A stretch of DNA of 64,000 nt, taken from the NCBI RefSeq assembly GCF_014652915.1, contig NZ_BMZS01000009.1, positions 1 to 64,000 on the forward strand, in the 5' to 3' direction. The translations under genes and the position numbers were made by a program. Under the pieces are notes generated by a model. It had not been told where the DNA came from, did no database searches, and saw nothing but the letters and a program-made list of their open reading frames with translations. The number at the start of each line of letters is the position of its first letter. Within the stretch, counting starts at the first letter, position 1. Origin of the DNA: Thalassobaculum fulvum. Lineage in GTDB: Bacteria > Pseudomonadota > Alphaproteobacteria > Thalassobaculales > Thalassobaculaceae. Shown here one piece after another: positions 1 to 8,797 of the stretch.

Positions 1-125
1 CATGGTCAAGGAACAAAGGCCATTCAGACCCGCAGACGCTTGACAACAACGCGTACAGTTGCTGGACGGACGCGCCGATGCGCGGACGAGCCGGAACCCA
101 GCAACCGACCGACGCCTGTCGCCGG
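1..125. other. Window edge, no gene assigned
   Basis: This stretch lies downstream of the DUF2165 gene. A CAT at positions 1-3 could be the start codon of a reverse-strand gene leaving the window, but there is no good ribosome binding site before it. A TTGACA hexamer at 41-46 has no convincing -10 partner. I see nothing else here. Confidence 0.3.
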
Positions 126-629
126 CTACTCCCGCATCGCCAGGAAGATCATCACGATGCCGGTCACCGTCGCGAACCGGGTGGCCGCCGCCTGACCGTT
201 CCAGGTCGCCGACTGCCACATGGCGAACCACTCGCCGCCGACCGCGATGAAGCCGACCACCCAGATCGCGAAGCACCACATGAGCGCGAACAGGGCGAGG
301 TCCTTGGCGGCGTGGAAACCGGCGGTATCGGCGGTGCGGGCCTGCCACAGCTTGGCCAGGCCCGCCCACAGCAGCCCCGCCCCGGCGGTCTCGGCGGCGA
401 TGATCGCCAGGTAGGCGAGGGTCTGCAGCGTCGGATCGGTCACCGCCCGCCACATCAGCGCCGGGCTCTGGAACGTCGTGTCCATCGCCAGCACGTGCTG
501 CACGAACGTCCAGTTGGTACCGTAGTCGGTGATGTTGCCGAACGCCGCCAGCGACATGTGCAGGGCGATGCCGGCGACGCCGATCAGCTTCGCCCAGCGC
601 ACCGGCGCGACCTTGCCCGGCTTGCCCAT
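126..629 (-). CDS. DUF2165 family small integral membrane protein
   Basis: The product is 167 residues with four hydrophobic segments (about residues 13-33, 66-90, 107-130 and 152-165) and matches the alphaproteobacterial DUF2165 family of predicted inner-membrane proteins; the conserved stretch around Phe30-Asn40 (FGNITDYGTNW) is typical. The molecular role of the family is unknown. The ATG at 627-629 was chosen because it follows the upstream cytochrome c gene by 8 bp, so the two are probably cotranscribed. That pairing suggests, but does not show, a role near periplasmic electron transfer. An open frame continues upstream of this ATG but only reads the cytochrome gene out of frame. Confidence 0.8.
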   Translation of the reverse strand: MGKPGKVAPVRWAKLIGVAGIALHMSLAAFGNITDYGTNWTFVQHVLAMDTTFQSPALMWRAVTDPTLQTLAYLAIIAAETAGAGLLWAGLAKLWQARTADTAGFHAAKDLALFALMWCFAIWVVGFIAVGGEWFAMWQSATWNGQAAATRFATVTGIVMIFLAMRE

Positions 630-637
630 CGGTGCCG

Positions 638-1483
638 CTACCGCCGCCCGGTCATGTGCCCGAGATAGCCGATCAGCGCATCCAGGTCGGCGTCGCCGAT
701 CGTCCCCGGCCCGAAGCCCGGCATCGCCTGGCCATCCCAGTCCCGCACCGCCTTCGGGTCGCGGATATACGTCCGCAGCGCCGCCGCCTGGAAGTACTCG
801 GTCGGGTTCATCGGCAGGTTGAGGTCGGGGCCGATCGAGGCCTCGCCGCCGCCGTTCATGCGGTGGCACACGAAGCAGTTGTCGACGAACACCTCCTGGC
901 CGCGGCGTGCCGGATGGTCGGCCGCCAGCGCCGGGTCGACCAGGATCTCGGGATAGCGGCTGGCGACCGAGCTCGTCAGCTCCAGCCGCGCGGTCTGGTA
1001 CGGCCAGGCCTCCGGCCCGATGCCGGACCGCTTCGGGTGGGCCCAGACCACGTAGAACGGGCCGGCCGACACGTCCTTGCCCGGCAGCTTCGGCCACGGC
1101 CGGTCCGGGTCCTCGATCGCCAGGTAGGCGACCGCGCCGGCCGGGTCGGCGTTCAGTGCCTTGCCGGCCGGCAGCTGGGCCACGAAGCCGTCGAGCGCCA
1201 CCGCCTTCAGGACGTCGGCGCCCGCGACCGGCAGGCCGGCCATGACCTTCGCCAGCGGAATCGCCCGATAGGCGGGCGAGGCGGCGCCGTAGGCCGGGTC
1301 GTCCGGCGCCCGAAGGGTCTCGACGTCGGGACGGGCCAGCAGCGCCGCTGCCGCGAAGCTGTGGGAGGTGCCGTCGGCGGCGACGACCGTCAGCGTGCCC
1401 GGGTCGGCGTTCGCCGCCGGGACGGACAGCGCCAGGGCCGCCAGGACGGTCAAGAGGCGGGTGGCGAGACGGAGGGCGGGCAT
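638..1483 (-). CDS. Periplasmic c-type cytochrome with an N-terminal extra domain
   Basis: The 281-residue product begins with a signal peptide (about residues 1-26) and carries one haem attachment site, CFVCH, at 203-207, with a likely axial Met at 254 (AMPGF). The region 28-175 precedes the cytochrome fold; it loosely recalls the sulfite-oxidase/molybdopterin-binding fold (a GPFYVVW stretch near 141-147), but no cofactor ligands can be assigned. The protein should act in the periplasm as an electron carrier or as the cytochrome subunit of an oxidoreductase. It is the first gene of a pair with the DUF2165 membrane protein. The partner enzyme is not in the window. Confidence 0.8.
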   Translation of the reverse strand: MPALRLATRLLTVLAALALSVPAANADPGTLTVVAADGTSHSFAAAALLARPDVETLRAPDDPAYGAASPAYRAIPLAKVMAGLPVAGADVLKAVALDGFVAQLPAGKALNADPAGAVAYLAIEDPDRPWPKLPGKDVSAGPFYVVWAHPKRSGIGPEAWPYQTARLELTSSVASRYPEILVDPALAADHPARRGQEVFVDNCFVCHRMNGGGEASIGPDLNLPMNPTEYFQAAALRTYIRDPKAVRDWDGQAMPGFGPGTIGDADLDALIGYLGHMTGRR

Positions 1484-1959
1484 GCGGTGCTCCCGACGAT
1501 TGAGCGGCGATCGAAAGGCTACATCCTAGACGGTTGCCGGTCGGCGTCGACTGTCCGTTTGGGCAGGCTCGCCCGCCTGTTCGGGTTGGTGGGCGGGCGT
1601 TCGGCCGTCACGGTGCAGCATAGGCGGCCGGTCGCAATGATTAGGCCGATTCGAAATTTCAGATTCTGCTTAATGCTTCTGTATAGGCGCGCGAGTCTCG
1701 TGAATGCCAGGTGGGTTCGGCAAATGAACCGGCGACGGTTTCCGGCCGCTATGTTTTCCGCTAACATCCTCAAATCCCTGTGGAGGGGATGGGGGCGCGC
1801 GTATACTAGAATGCGCCGTGGCCGGACCGACGGACGGGGCCGCGATACTGATCCGGCAGCCGGGGTCCGGCGGCAATGCGGCGGAAGCCGCCTCCGGTGC
1901 GCGTCGTCGTCCGGCCGAACGGCGGCGGCGCACACGAACCGATCAAGAGGAGGCGCCTC
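1484..1959. other. Divergent intergenic region between cytochrome c and universal stress protein genes
   Basis: This 476-bp stretch separates divergent genes and is less GC-rich than its neighbours in the middle (about 1635-1780). A TATACT hexamer at 1802-1807 may be a -10 element for the downstream usp gene, but the -35 match is poor. A short inverted repeat ATCCC-N7-GGGAT lies at about 1774-1790, just upstream, and could bind a regulator. Open frames crossing this region have no recognisable protein and look like chance. Confidence 0.35.
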
Positions 1960-2373
1960 GTGTACAAGAGCATCCTTGTCCCGGTCGACCTGGAGCACGC
2001 CGACCGGCTGGAAAAGGCTCTCGCCACCGCCGCGGACCTGTCGAAGCACTATCGGATTCCGGTGTGCTATGTCGGCGTCACGGCATCGACCCCGGGGCGG
2101 GTGGCGCACACGCCCCAGGAATACGCCGGCAAGCTCGAGGCGTTCGGCCAGGCGCAGGCCGACAAGCACGGGATCGCGGCGACCACCAAGACCTGCGTCA
2201 GCCACGACCCGGCGGTGGATCTCGACACCACCCTTATGCAGGCGATCGAGGATGTGGGGGCCGATCTGGTGGTCATGGCCTCGCACGTGCCCGGCCTGCC
2301 CGAGCACATCTTCGCGACCAATGCGGGCTACCTGGCGAACCACGCGAGCGTGTCGGTGTTCGTGATCCGCTAG
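1960..2373 (+). CDS. Universal stress protein (UspA family)
   Basis: The 137-residue product starts YKSILVPVDLE, the classic first strand of the Usp fold, and ends with the usual strand SVFVIR. The glycine-rich ATP-binding motif G-x2-G-x9-G(S/T) is not clear near residues 110-130 (SHVPGLPEHIFATNAGYL), so nucleotide binding is uncertain. The GTG at 1960 was chosen because AAGAGGAGG lies 6 bp upstream; an ATG at 1876 would add residues with no family counterpart. The BCCT transporter begins 91 bp downstream on the same strand, and small Usp proteins often accompany such transporters, so joint expression is plausible. Confidence 0.85.
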   Translation: MYKSILVPVDLEHADRLEKALATAADLSKHYRIPVCYVGVTASTPGRVAHTPQEYAGKLEAFGQAQADKHGIAATTKTCVSHDPAVDLDTTLMQAIEDVGADLVVMASHVPGLPEHIFATNAGYLANHASVSVFVIR

Positions 2374-2464
2374 CGCACGCCCCGCGCGGCCGTGCCGTAC
2401 GGCCGTTTCGATCCGACGTTCCAATCACGCGGCACCAGACCGCGGCAGCAATCCGGGAGACGTC

Positions 2465-4078
2465 ATGACTGATGCAGCGAACCCGATGCCCGAGGGCCCC
2501 GCCGACCTGATCGAGACCGAATACGAGATCGGTCAGGACAACATCCAGACCCGGATCGGCCCGTTCGGCGTGGACATCCACAATCCGGTGTTCATGGTCT
2601 CGGGCCTGACGATCATCGCCTTCGTCGTGTTCACGCTGGCCCTGCAGAGCGAGGCCGAGGCGATCTTCGGCTGGCTGCGGCCGGCGATCACCTCGACCTT
2701 CGACTGGTTCTTCCTGGGGGCGGCCAACCTGTTCGTCCTGCTCTGCCTGGTGCTGATCGTCACGCCGCTCGGCAGCGTCCGGCTCGGCGGGCGCGACGCC
2801 ACGCCCGACTACTCGTACTCCGGCTGGTTCGCGATGCTGTTCGCCGCCGGCATGGGCATCGGGCTGATGTTCTTCGGGGTGTCGGAACCGATCTCGCACT
2901 ACTCCTCGTCGGTCGCCGAGGGGGCCGGGTCGCCGGACAGCTGGGCGCCGCTCGCCGGCGCTCCCGGCGATCCGGCGGAAGCCCGGCGCCTCGGCATGGC
3001 CGCGACGATCTTCCACTGGGGCCTGCACCCGTGGGCGATCTACGCCGTGGTCGCGCTGGCGCTGGCGCTGTTCTCGTACAACAAGGGCCTGCCGCTCAGC
3101 TTCCGGTCGATCTTCTATCCGGTGTTCGGCGAGCGGGTGTGGGGCTGGACCGGCCACGTCATCGACGTGCTGGCGGTGTTCGCCACCCTGTTCGGCCTCG
3201 CCACCTCGCTCGGCTTCGGGGCCGAGCAGGCGAACGCCGGTCTGAACCATCTGTTCGGGCTGCCGGTCACCGACGCCTCGAAGGTGCTGCTGATCACCGG
3301 GATCACGGCGATCGCCCTGATATCCGTGGTGGCCGGCCTCGACGCCGGGGTCAAGCGGCTGTCCGAGATCAACATGATCCTGGCGGCCCTGCTGCTGCTG
3401 TTCATCGTCGCCGTCGGCCCGACCGTGGCGATCCTGACCGGCTTCGTGAACAACCTGATCGCCTATGCCGAGTACCTGCCGGCGCTGTCCAACCCGTTCG
3501 GGCGGGACGACGCCAACTTCAGCCAGGGCTGGACCTCGTTCTACTGGGCCTGGTGGATCTCCTGGTCGCCGTTCGTCGGCATGTTCATCGCGCGGGTCAG
3601 CCGCGGCCGCACGGTGCGCGAGTTCATGATCTGCGTGCTGCTGATCCCGTCGATCGTCTCGGTGTTCTGGATGACCGCGTTCGGCGGCACCGCGATCAGC
3701 CAGATCGTCAACGACGGCTACCAGGCGGTGGTCGACGCGTCGCTGGAGCTGAAGCTGTTCGTCATGCTGGAGGCGCTGCCGCTGGCCGCCATCACCTCGT
3801 TCATCGGCATCACCCTGGTGATCGTGTTCTTCGTCACCTCCTCGGATTCCGGGTCGCTGGTGATCGACACCATCACCGCCGGCGGCAAGGTCGACGCGCC
3901 GGTGCCGCAGCGGGTGTTCTGGGCGGTGTTCGAGGGGCTGGTCGCGATCGCGCTGCTGCTCGGCGGCGGGCTCGGGGCGCTGCAGGCGGCCGCCGTCTCG
4001 ACCGGCCTGCCGTTCACCATCGTCCTGCTGCTCGGCTGCTACGCCCTGATCAAGGGGCTGCGGGCCGAGCCGCGCTGA
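2465..4078 (+). CDS. BCCT family betaine/carnitine/choline-type transporter
   Basis: The product has 537 residues and about twelve membrane segments, the usual BCCT size. Diagnostic stretches are visible: GMGIG at 129-133 leading to SEPISHY at 140-146, HWGLHPW at 184-190, and the tryptophan-rich box WAWWISWSPF at 361-370 followed by ARVSRGRT. These transporters move quaternary ammonium compounds such as glycine betaine, choline or carnitine, usually with Na+ or H+. The C-terminal tail is short, which argues against a strong osmosensing domain of the BetP kind. The substrate cannot be told from sequence. It follows the usp gene and ends just before a strong hairpin. Confidence 0.93.
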   Translation: MTDAANPMPEGPADLIETEYEIGQDNIQTRIGPFGVDIHNPVFMVSGLTIIAFVVFTLALQSEAEAIFGWLRPAITSTFDWFFLGAANLFVLLCLVLIVTPLGSVRLGGRDATPDYSYSGWFAMLFAAGMGIGLMFFGVSEPISHYSSSVAEGAGSPDSWAPLAGAPGDPAEARRLGMAATIFHWGLHPWAIYAVVALALALFSYNKGLPLSFRSIFYPVFGERVWGWTGHVIDVLAVFATLFGLATSLGFGAEQANAGLNHLFGLPVTDASKVLLITGITAIALISVVAGLDAGVKRLSEINMILAALLLLFIVAVGPTVAILTGFVNNLIAYAEYLPALSNPFGRDDANFSQGWTSFYWAWWISWSPFVGMFIARVSRGRTVREFMICVLLIPSIVSVFWMTAFGGTAISQIVNDGYQAVVDASLELKLFVMLEALPLAAITSFIGITLVIVFFVTSSDSGSLVIDTITAGGKVDAPVPQRVFWAVFEGLVAIALLLGGGLGALQAAAVSTGLPFTIVLLLGCYALIKGLRAEPR

Positions 4079-4088
4079 GGAAGGTCTG

Positions 4089-4130
4089 TCGCCGGGCGGA
4101 GGGGGACGTACGTCTCCTGCCGCCCGGCGA
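4089..4130 (+). terminator. Long hairpin after the BCCT gene
   Basis: TCGCCGGGCGG at 4089-4099 is perfectly complementary to 4120-4130, and the inner bases pair partly, giving a stem of close to 20 bp starting 10 bp after the transporter stop. No T-run follows, so it may be a weak terminator or an mRNA 3'-end protector. Confidence 0.5.
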
Positions 4131-4200
4131 CGATGCGCCTTGCACGACGCCCGATGCGGCGGTTTGATGGCGGCCCCGCCATCTGACCCGGACCGCTCCC

Positions 4201-5628
4201 ATGCCCGCCTCCGAACTGATCGCCAAGTCGGCGACCGACATCGTCGCGCTCCTGAAGGCCGGCGAGGTGACGACGCTCGACCTGCTGGACGCCCTGGAGG
4301 CCCGGATCGCGGAGGTCGAGCCGGCGGTCAACGCGCTGCCGACCCTGTGCTTCGAGCGGGCCCGCGACGCCGCCGGGGCGCTGGCTGCCAGGCCGGTGGC
4401 CGAGCGCGGCGTGCTGGCCGGCATGCCGGTCGCCATCAAGGACCTGCTGAACGTCGCCGGCGTGCGCTCGACCCAGGGCTCGCCGATCTTCGCCGACACC
4501 GTGCCCGAGACCTCGGACGTCGCGGTGACGACCCTGGAGGCGGCCGGCGGCGTGGTCTACGCCAAGGCCAACACCCCGGAGTTCGGGGCCGGCGCCAACA
4601 CCTTCAACGAGGTGTTCGGCCGCACCCTCAACCCGTGGGACACCTCGAAGAGCTGCGCCGGCTCGTCCGGCGGCTCGGCGGTGGCGCTGGCCACCGGCAC
4701 CGCCTGGCTGGCCTCCGGCTCCGATCTCGGCGGCAGCCTGCGCAACCCGGCCAGCTTCTGCGGCATCGTCGGCTTCCGGCCGACCCCGGGCCGGGTCGCG
4801 CACGGGCCGAGCGCGCTGCCGTTCAACTCGATGTCGGTCGAGGGGCCGATGGCCCGCACGGTCGCCGACTGCGCGCTGATGCTCGACGCCATGAGCGGCA
4901 GCACGCCGGTCGACCCGATCTCGCTGGAGAAGCCGGCGGTGTCGTTCGTCGATGCGGTCGCGGCCCGCAGGGCGCCGAAGCGCGTCGCGTTCAGCCGCGA
5001 CCTCGGCGGCATCACCCCGGTCGACCCGGAAGTGGCGGCGATCGTCGAGAAGGCGGCCCGCCGGTTCGAGGACATGGGCTGCATCGTCGAGGAGGCCTGC
5101 CCGGACTTCAGCGACGTGCAGATGATCTTCCAGACCCTGCGGGCGATGGCGTTCGCGGCCTCCAAGAAGGAACTGCTGGCGAGCCACCGCGACAAGCTCA
5201 AGCCGGAGGTGATCTGGAACATCGAGAAGGGCCTGTCCCTGACCATGGAGGAGATCTCGGCCGCCGAGCTGGCGCGCGGTCGCTACTACCACCGGGTCCG
5301 GCAGTTCTACGAGACCTACGACCTGGTGCTTTGCCCGGCCACCGTGGTGCCGCCCTATCCGATCGAGCAGCGCTACGTCGAGGAGTGCTGCGGTCACAGC
5401 TTCTCGAACTACATCGAGTGGTGCACGGTGGCCTACGCCTTCACCTGCGCCTCGCTGCCGGCGATCTCGGTGCCGGCCGGGTTCACCGCCGGCGGCCTGC
5501 CGGTCGGCCTGCAGATCGCCGGCCCGCCGCGCGGCGAGGCGGCGGTGCTGGCGGCAGCGGCGCTGTTCGAGGATGCCGCCCCCTGGGCCCACACCCTGCC
5601 GGTCGACCCGCGCGGCCCGAAAGGATAG
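4201..5628 (+). CDS. Amidase (amidase-signature family)
   Basis: The 475-residue product carries the full amidase-signature catalytic set: Lys80 in VAIKDL, the cis-Ser Ser155 in GSSGGS, and the nucleophile Ser179 in SDLGGSLRNPA. This family hydrolyses or transfers amide groups using a Ser-cisSer-Lys triad. It resembles stand-alone amidases rather than GatA, since no gatB or gatC is near. The protein has no signal peptide and should be cytoplasmic. The natural amide is unknown. The gene follows the BCCT hairpin and converges with the sulfotransferase gene 14 bp after its stop. Confidence 0.9.
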   Translation: MPASELIAKSATDIVALLKAGEVTTLDLLDALEARIAEVEPAVNALPTLCFERARDAAGALAARPVAERGVLAGMPVAIKDLLNVAGVRSTQGSPIFADTVPETSDVAVTTLEAAGGVVYAKANTPEFGAGANTFNEVFGRTLNPWDTSKSCAGSSGGSAVALATGTAWLASGSDLGGSLRNPASFCGIVGFRPTPGRVAHGPSALPFNSMSVEGPMARTVADCALMLDAMSGSTPVDPISLEKPAVSFVDAVAARRAPKRVAFSRDLGGITPVDPEVAAIVEKAARRFEDMGCIVEEACPDFSDVQMIFQTLRAMAFAASKKELLASHRDKLKPEVIWNIEKGLSLTMEEISAAELARGRYYHRVRQFYETYDLVLCPATVVPPYPIEQRYVEECCGHSFSNYIEWCTVAYAFTCASLPAISVPAGFTAGGLPVGLQIAGPPRGEAAVLAAAALFEDAAPWAHTLPVDPRGPKG

Positions 5629-5641
5629 GGCCGAGCGCCGC

Positions 5642-6442
5642 TCACACCTCCCAGCCGGCCTCCCGGCAGAACGCGAGCTGCTCGGTCGAGAACGCCGACA
5701 GATCGCGCTCGCGCCAGCGGCCCATGCCGTCGGGGCGGATGACGCCGGCGCAGGCCGGCTCCAGGCGCTCGGCCGGCACCGGCAGGCGGAGGGTTTCCAC
5801 CAGCCGGGTCAGCTCCGCGACCGGTCGCCCGGCGAAATCGTCGAAGCGCAGCGGGTACACCCGGCCGGGATAACGCTCCCTCAGGGCGTCCAGCCGCTTC
5901 TGGGTGCGGATCCAGTACTCGAGCTGGGCCGCCTCCGGCGACGGCCAGGCGGCGGGATCCAGGTCGAACAGCCAGGACCAGTTGCCGAGCTGGCCCTTGT
6001 TGTCGCTGAACGCCATGTCGAGCGGGTGGCGCGAGACGTAGACGAAGGCCGCGTCGGCCCAGGTGTCGAGGATCGCCTCCAGGAAGATGTGGCAGTTCGG
6101 CTCCTTGGTCATCCAGCCGATGCTGCCGGGCGCGCCGGCGAGGCCGGGTCCCTGGTCGCGGCGGTAGCGCCACAGCCGCGGCGCGCGCAGCAGGTGCGCC
6201 AGCCGGACGCCGCCGGTCATGACCGCCCCGAACAGCCGCAGGCGGGCCCGGATCTCGTCCGGCGACGGGCCGGCGCGCAGCCAGTCCGGGCGCTTGAACA
6301 GCTCGGTGAAGACCAGGTTGTCGTTGGAGACGTTCAGGCAGCCGCCCGGGTAATAGCCGAGGGCCGCCACGGCGCCGGCGACGGCGCGGGTCCCCGAGCC
6401 GCCCAGGCCGCCGATGAACACGATGGGGGCGCGGGTCGTCAT
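5642..6442 (-). CDS. Sulfotransferase family protein
   Basis: The 266-residue product starts with a beta-strand and a P-loop-like motif, IVFIGGLGGSGTRA (about residues 7-20), which fits the 5'-phosphosulfate-binding loop of PAPS sulfotransferases. FVYVSRHPLDMAFS in the middle resembles the 3'-phosphate-binding region (Arg followed by Ser). No signal peptide is visible. The acceptor is unknown. The ATG at 6440-6442 was preferred over one 12 codons upstream because it directly precedes the conserved N-terminal strand. It is the last gene of a reverse-strand run hydratase, 2OG oxygenase, sulfotransferase with gaps of 36 and 55 bp. Confidence 0.78.
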   Translation of the reverse strand: MTTRAPIVFIGGLGGSGTRAVAGAVAALGYYPGGCLNVSNDNLVFTELFKRPDWLRAGPSPDEIRARLRLFGAVMTGGVRLAHLLRAPRLWRYRRDQGPGLAGAPGSIGWMTKEPNCHIFLEAILDTWADAAFVYVSRHPLDMAFSDNKGQLGNWSWLFDLDPAAWPSPEAAQLEYWIRTQKRLDALRERYPGRVYPLRFDDFAGRPVAELTRLVETLRLPVPAERLEPACAGVIRPDGMGRWRERDLSAFSTEQLAFCREAGWEV

Positions 6443-6497
6443 GGCCGCCCGTGTAGCCCGCGCGCGCTTCCGGGGCAATCGGCGATCGGCCGTGATC

Positions 6498-7229
6498 TCA
6501 GTAGTCCTCGCCGGGCCGCTTCCGCCACAGGGTGCTGTGCAGCTTGCCGCGCGGATCGAACTCCGGGTCGATCGTGTAGTAGTAGAAGGCCAGCGACTTG
6601 CGGGTCCGGCCCGGCGGGCAGCGCAGCGGGTCGGGGTGGCCGTGGTAAGAGGTCGAGCTGGTGTTGAAGATCACGCAGGTGCCGGCGTTCGGCGCGACCC
6701 TGCGGACGCAGCGGCTCATCTCCGTATCCCACAGCTCGAGGTGGCCGCCCCACTCGTCCTGCCAGTCCTTGTTCAGGTAGACCAGCACGTTGATCCGGCG
6801 CAGCAGGCCGGTGAACTCGTGGATGTTGAAGTCGGCGTGGATCTTCAGCAGGCCGCCCGGCAGGATCTGGTGGATGCCGCCGCCGTACAGCCACGGATCG
6901 CCGGTCAGCCCGCGGATGCCGGTCAGGTGGTGCAGGAAGAACAGGAACAGGCTCGAGTTGAACTGCCACATCGCCTCGCGGATGGCCGGCGGCATCTTCA
7001 GCTCGGCCACGTAGTCGGGCGTGGTGTCCTGCTTCTTCGAATCGGGCTGGTCCTTGGTGCTCCAGTAAGGCGAATCCGGGGCCGGAAACGCCTCCAGGAT
7101 GGCGTCGACCCGCTCGGGCGGCAGGAAATCCTCGAGCACGATGTGCGGGAACGGCTCCGCCGCATCGTAGCGCTCGTGCAATGCCAGGCCCGCGCGCAAC
7201 AGGCGATCCGGGTCGAACCAGTACTGCAA
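6498..7229 (-). CDS. 2-oxoglutarate/Fe(II)-dependent oxygenase (prolyl-4-hydroxylase-like)
   Basis: The 243-residue product has the jelly-roll iron-binding triad H131-x-D133 (KIHADFN) and a distal His at 196 (YHGHPDP), with Arg210 in a position to bind the 2-oxoglutarate carboxylate. The stretch after the first ligands, LVYLNKDWQDEWGGHLELW, is typical of the P4H-like branch. Such enzymes hydroxylate or otherwise oxidise a substrate with O2 and 2-oxoglutarate, releasing succinate and CO2. The substrate is unknown. Being placed directly between a hydratase and a sulfotransferase gene suggests a shared small-molecule or surface-modification pathway, which is only an inference. Confidence 0.85.
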   Translation of the reverse strand: MQYWFDPDRLLRAGLALHERYDAAEPFPHIVLEDFLPPERVDAILEAFPAPDSPYWSTKDQPDSKKQDTTPDYVAELKMPPAIREAMWQFNSSLFLFFLHHLTGIRGLTGDPWLYGGGIHQILPGGLLKIHADFNIHEFTGLLRRINVLVYLNKDWQDEWGGHLELWDTEMSRCVRRVAPNAGTCVIFNTSSTSYHGHPDPLRCPPGRTRKSLAFYYYTIDPEFDPRGKLHSTLWRKRPGEDY

Positions 7230-7265
7230 GCTCCGCTCCCTCTCGGGCTGGGGCTGGACGCGCCG

Positions 7266-8066
7266 TCAGTCGAAGCCGACCTCGATCCGGCCGAGGGTGC
7301 CGAAATCGGCCAGCAGGGTCTGTCCGGCCGCCGCCGGTACCGGCTGCGTGGTGGTCCCGGTCGAGACGTACTCGCCGGCCCTGAGCCCGCGGCCGCGGGT
7401 GGCCAGCGCGGTGGCCAGCCAGGCGGTCGCCGCCAGCGGGCCGCCCTCGACGTTGCCGCCGCGGCCCTCGCGCACGAGGGCACCGTCGACGCTGAGCGTG
7501 ACCCGGTGCTCGACCAGGTCCAGCGCGTGCCAGTCGGTCACCGGTGCCCCCTTGATCCAGCGGCCGTGCGAGCCGTCGTCGGCGATCAGCGACGGGCCGC
7601 CGGATTTCAGGCCGTCGGCCAGCGGCGTGTCGACGATCTCGATCGCCGACAGCACGGCTCGGACGACGCCGCGGATCGCGTCGGCGTCGAACGGGGCGTC
7701 GGCCGGATCGAGGTCGGCCCCGATCTCCAGCGCGATCTCCGGCTCTATCACCCGCTGGAACATCTCGGCCGCCACGAAGCGCGACGGCGCGTCGCTGGTC
7801 AGGGTCGACAGCAGGACGCCGAAGAACGGCTCGGCGACGCCGAGCAGCTCGCGGGCGCCGGGGTTGGTGGCGCCGATCTTCCAGCCGATCGGCCGCGCCG
7901 CCTCCTCGCGGATCCGCAGCCCGACCAGGGCCTCCTGGATCGCATAGCCGTCGTCGGTGGAGGTCGGGCGGCAGCCGTCCGGCAGGGCCGGCAGCGGAAC
8001 CATCCGTCGGCGGTGGTCGAGCAGGATCCGGGCGGCGGTCTGGGCGGCGTCGGCGGTCATCGGCAT
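7266..8066 (-). CDS. 2-keto-4-pentenoate hydratase / FAH-family protein
   Basis: The 266-residue product has the layout of the hydratase/decarboxylase branch of the fumarylacetoacetate hydrolase superfamily: GWKIGATN near residue 61, VIEPEIALEIG near 105-115 with the metal-binding glutamates, and a C-terminal SDFGTLG-like strand (ADFGTLGRIEVGFD). Relatives add water to 2-oxopent-4-enoate or decarboxylate 4-oxalocrotonate in aromatic breakdown. No other meta-cleavage gene is nearby, so the substrate stays open. Two close ATG codons (8066 and 8060) compete for the start. It leads the reverse-strand run with the 2OG oxygenase and sulfotransferase. Confidence 0.85.
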   Translation of the reverse strand: MPMTADAAQTAARILLDHRRRMVPLPALPDGCRPTSTDDGYAIQEALVGLRIREEAARPIGWKIGATNPGARELLGVAEPFFGVLLSTLTSDAPSRFVAAEMFQRVIEPEIALEIGADLDPADAPFDADAIRGVVRAVLSAIEIVDTPLADGLKSGGPSLIADDGSHGRWIKGAPVTDWHALDLVEHRVTLSVDGALVREGRGGNVEGGPLAATAWLATALATRGRGLRAGEYVSTGTTTQPVPAAAGQTLLADFGTLGRIEVGFD

Positions 8067-8236
8067 CGGTCAGCATCCTTCGGGCGCGGTCCCCGCATTG
8101 TCGACGGAAGCCCCGGGGGGTGTCCAGCGCGGGCGGGTCCCCGGGCGGCATGCGCCGGGCTTTTCCGTGGAGCGGGCCGGCGTTCGGGCCTACTGTCGTA
8201 CGAATCGGGGCCGAACGGGGACGACCGTCGATTGCC

Positions 8237-8767
8237 ATGAACGGGGACGGCGACGCTGACCGCAAGCGGCAGGGACCGGAACCGGGACCGCACGCGCCGA
8301 AGCCGCGTCGCGGCCTGCCGGTCGAGCAGACGATCGCCGACGACCTCCCGTCGGTGCTGCCGCGCTGGCGGATCCGCCACCCCGACCGCGCGGCCGAGCC
8401 GGGCCGGGATCGGCGGGCCGCGACCGACGGACGGGAGTTCCAGGCCGACCGGCGGGCTGCCCGCTACGCGCCCGCGCGGGCCGTGTTCGTCGTGCGGGGA
8501 CGGGGCCTGCCGGTTCTGACCGTGTCGATGTCCGGCCTGGCGGTGGAGTGGGACGATCTGGCGCTGCCGGCGATCGGAACCACCGTCGACGGCGAGCTTC
8601 AGACCGGCGCCCCGGACGGCGGCTTCCACGCGTCGATGCAGGTGGTCCGGCTGGAGCCGGCCCGACGCCTGGCGGCCGGCCGGTTCGTCGGGCTCGCCGG
8701 GTCGGCCATCGACCGGCTGCTGAACTGGCTGGTCGACCTCGAACGGTCCGCTGCCGGGCGGGACTGA
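8237..8767 (+). CDS. Hypothetical PilZ-like protein
   Basis: The 176-residue product is not confidently assigned. An arginine-rich stretch (DRRAARYAPARAVFVV, about residues 73-88) followed by VSMSGL near 100 recalls the RxxxR and D/NxSxxG signature of c-di-GMP-binding PilZ domains, but the second motif has Met for Asp and only partly fits. The C-terminus ends in an amphipathic helix (IDRLLNWLVDLE). No signal peptide or membrane segment is seen. The ATG at 8237 was chosen because upstream codons read low-complexity sequence. The next gene has its own promoter-like sequence, so it probably stands alone. Confidence 0.55.
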   Translation: MNGDGDADRKRQGPEPGPHAPKPRRGLPVEQTIADDLPSVLPRWRIRHPDRAAEPGRDRRAATDGREFQADRRAARYAPARAVFVVRGRGLPVLTVSMSGLAVEWDDLALPAIGTTVDGELQTGAPDGGFHASMQVVRLEPARRLAAGRFVGLAGSAIDRLLNWLVDLERSAAGRD

Positions 8768-8797
8768 CGGCCGCGCGTCGGCGGTCCCGGCCCGTTC

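Noticed and set aside
1-3. Start codon of a gene leaving the window on the reverse strand
   Set aside because: A CAT at the edge exists but has no ribosome binding site or promoter, and nothing beyond it can be read.
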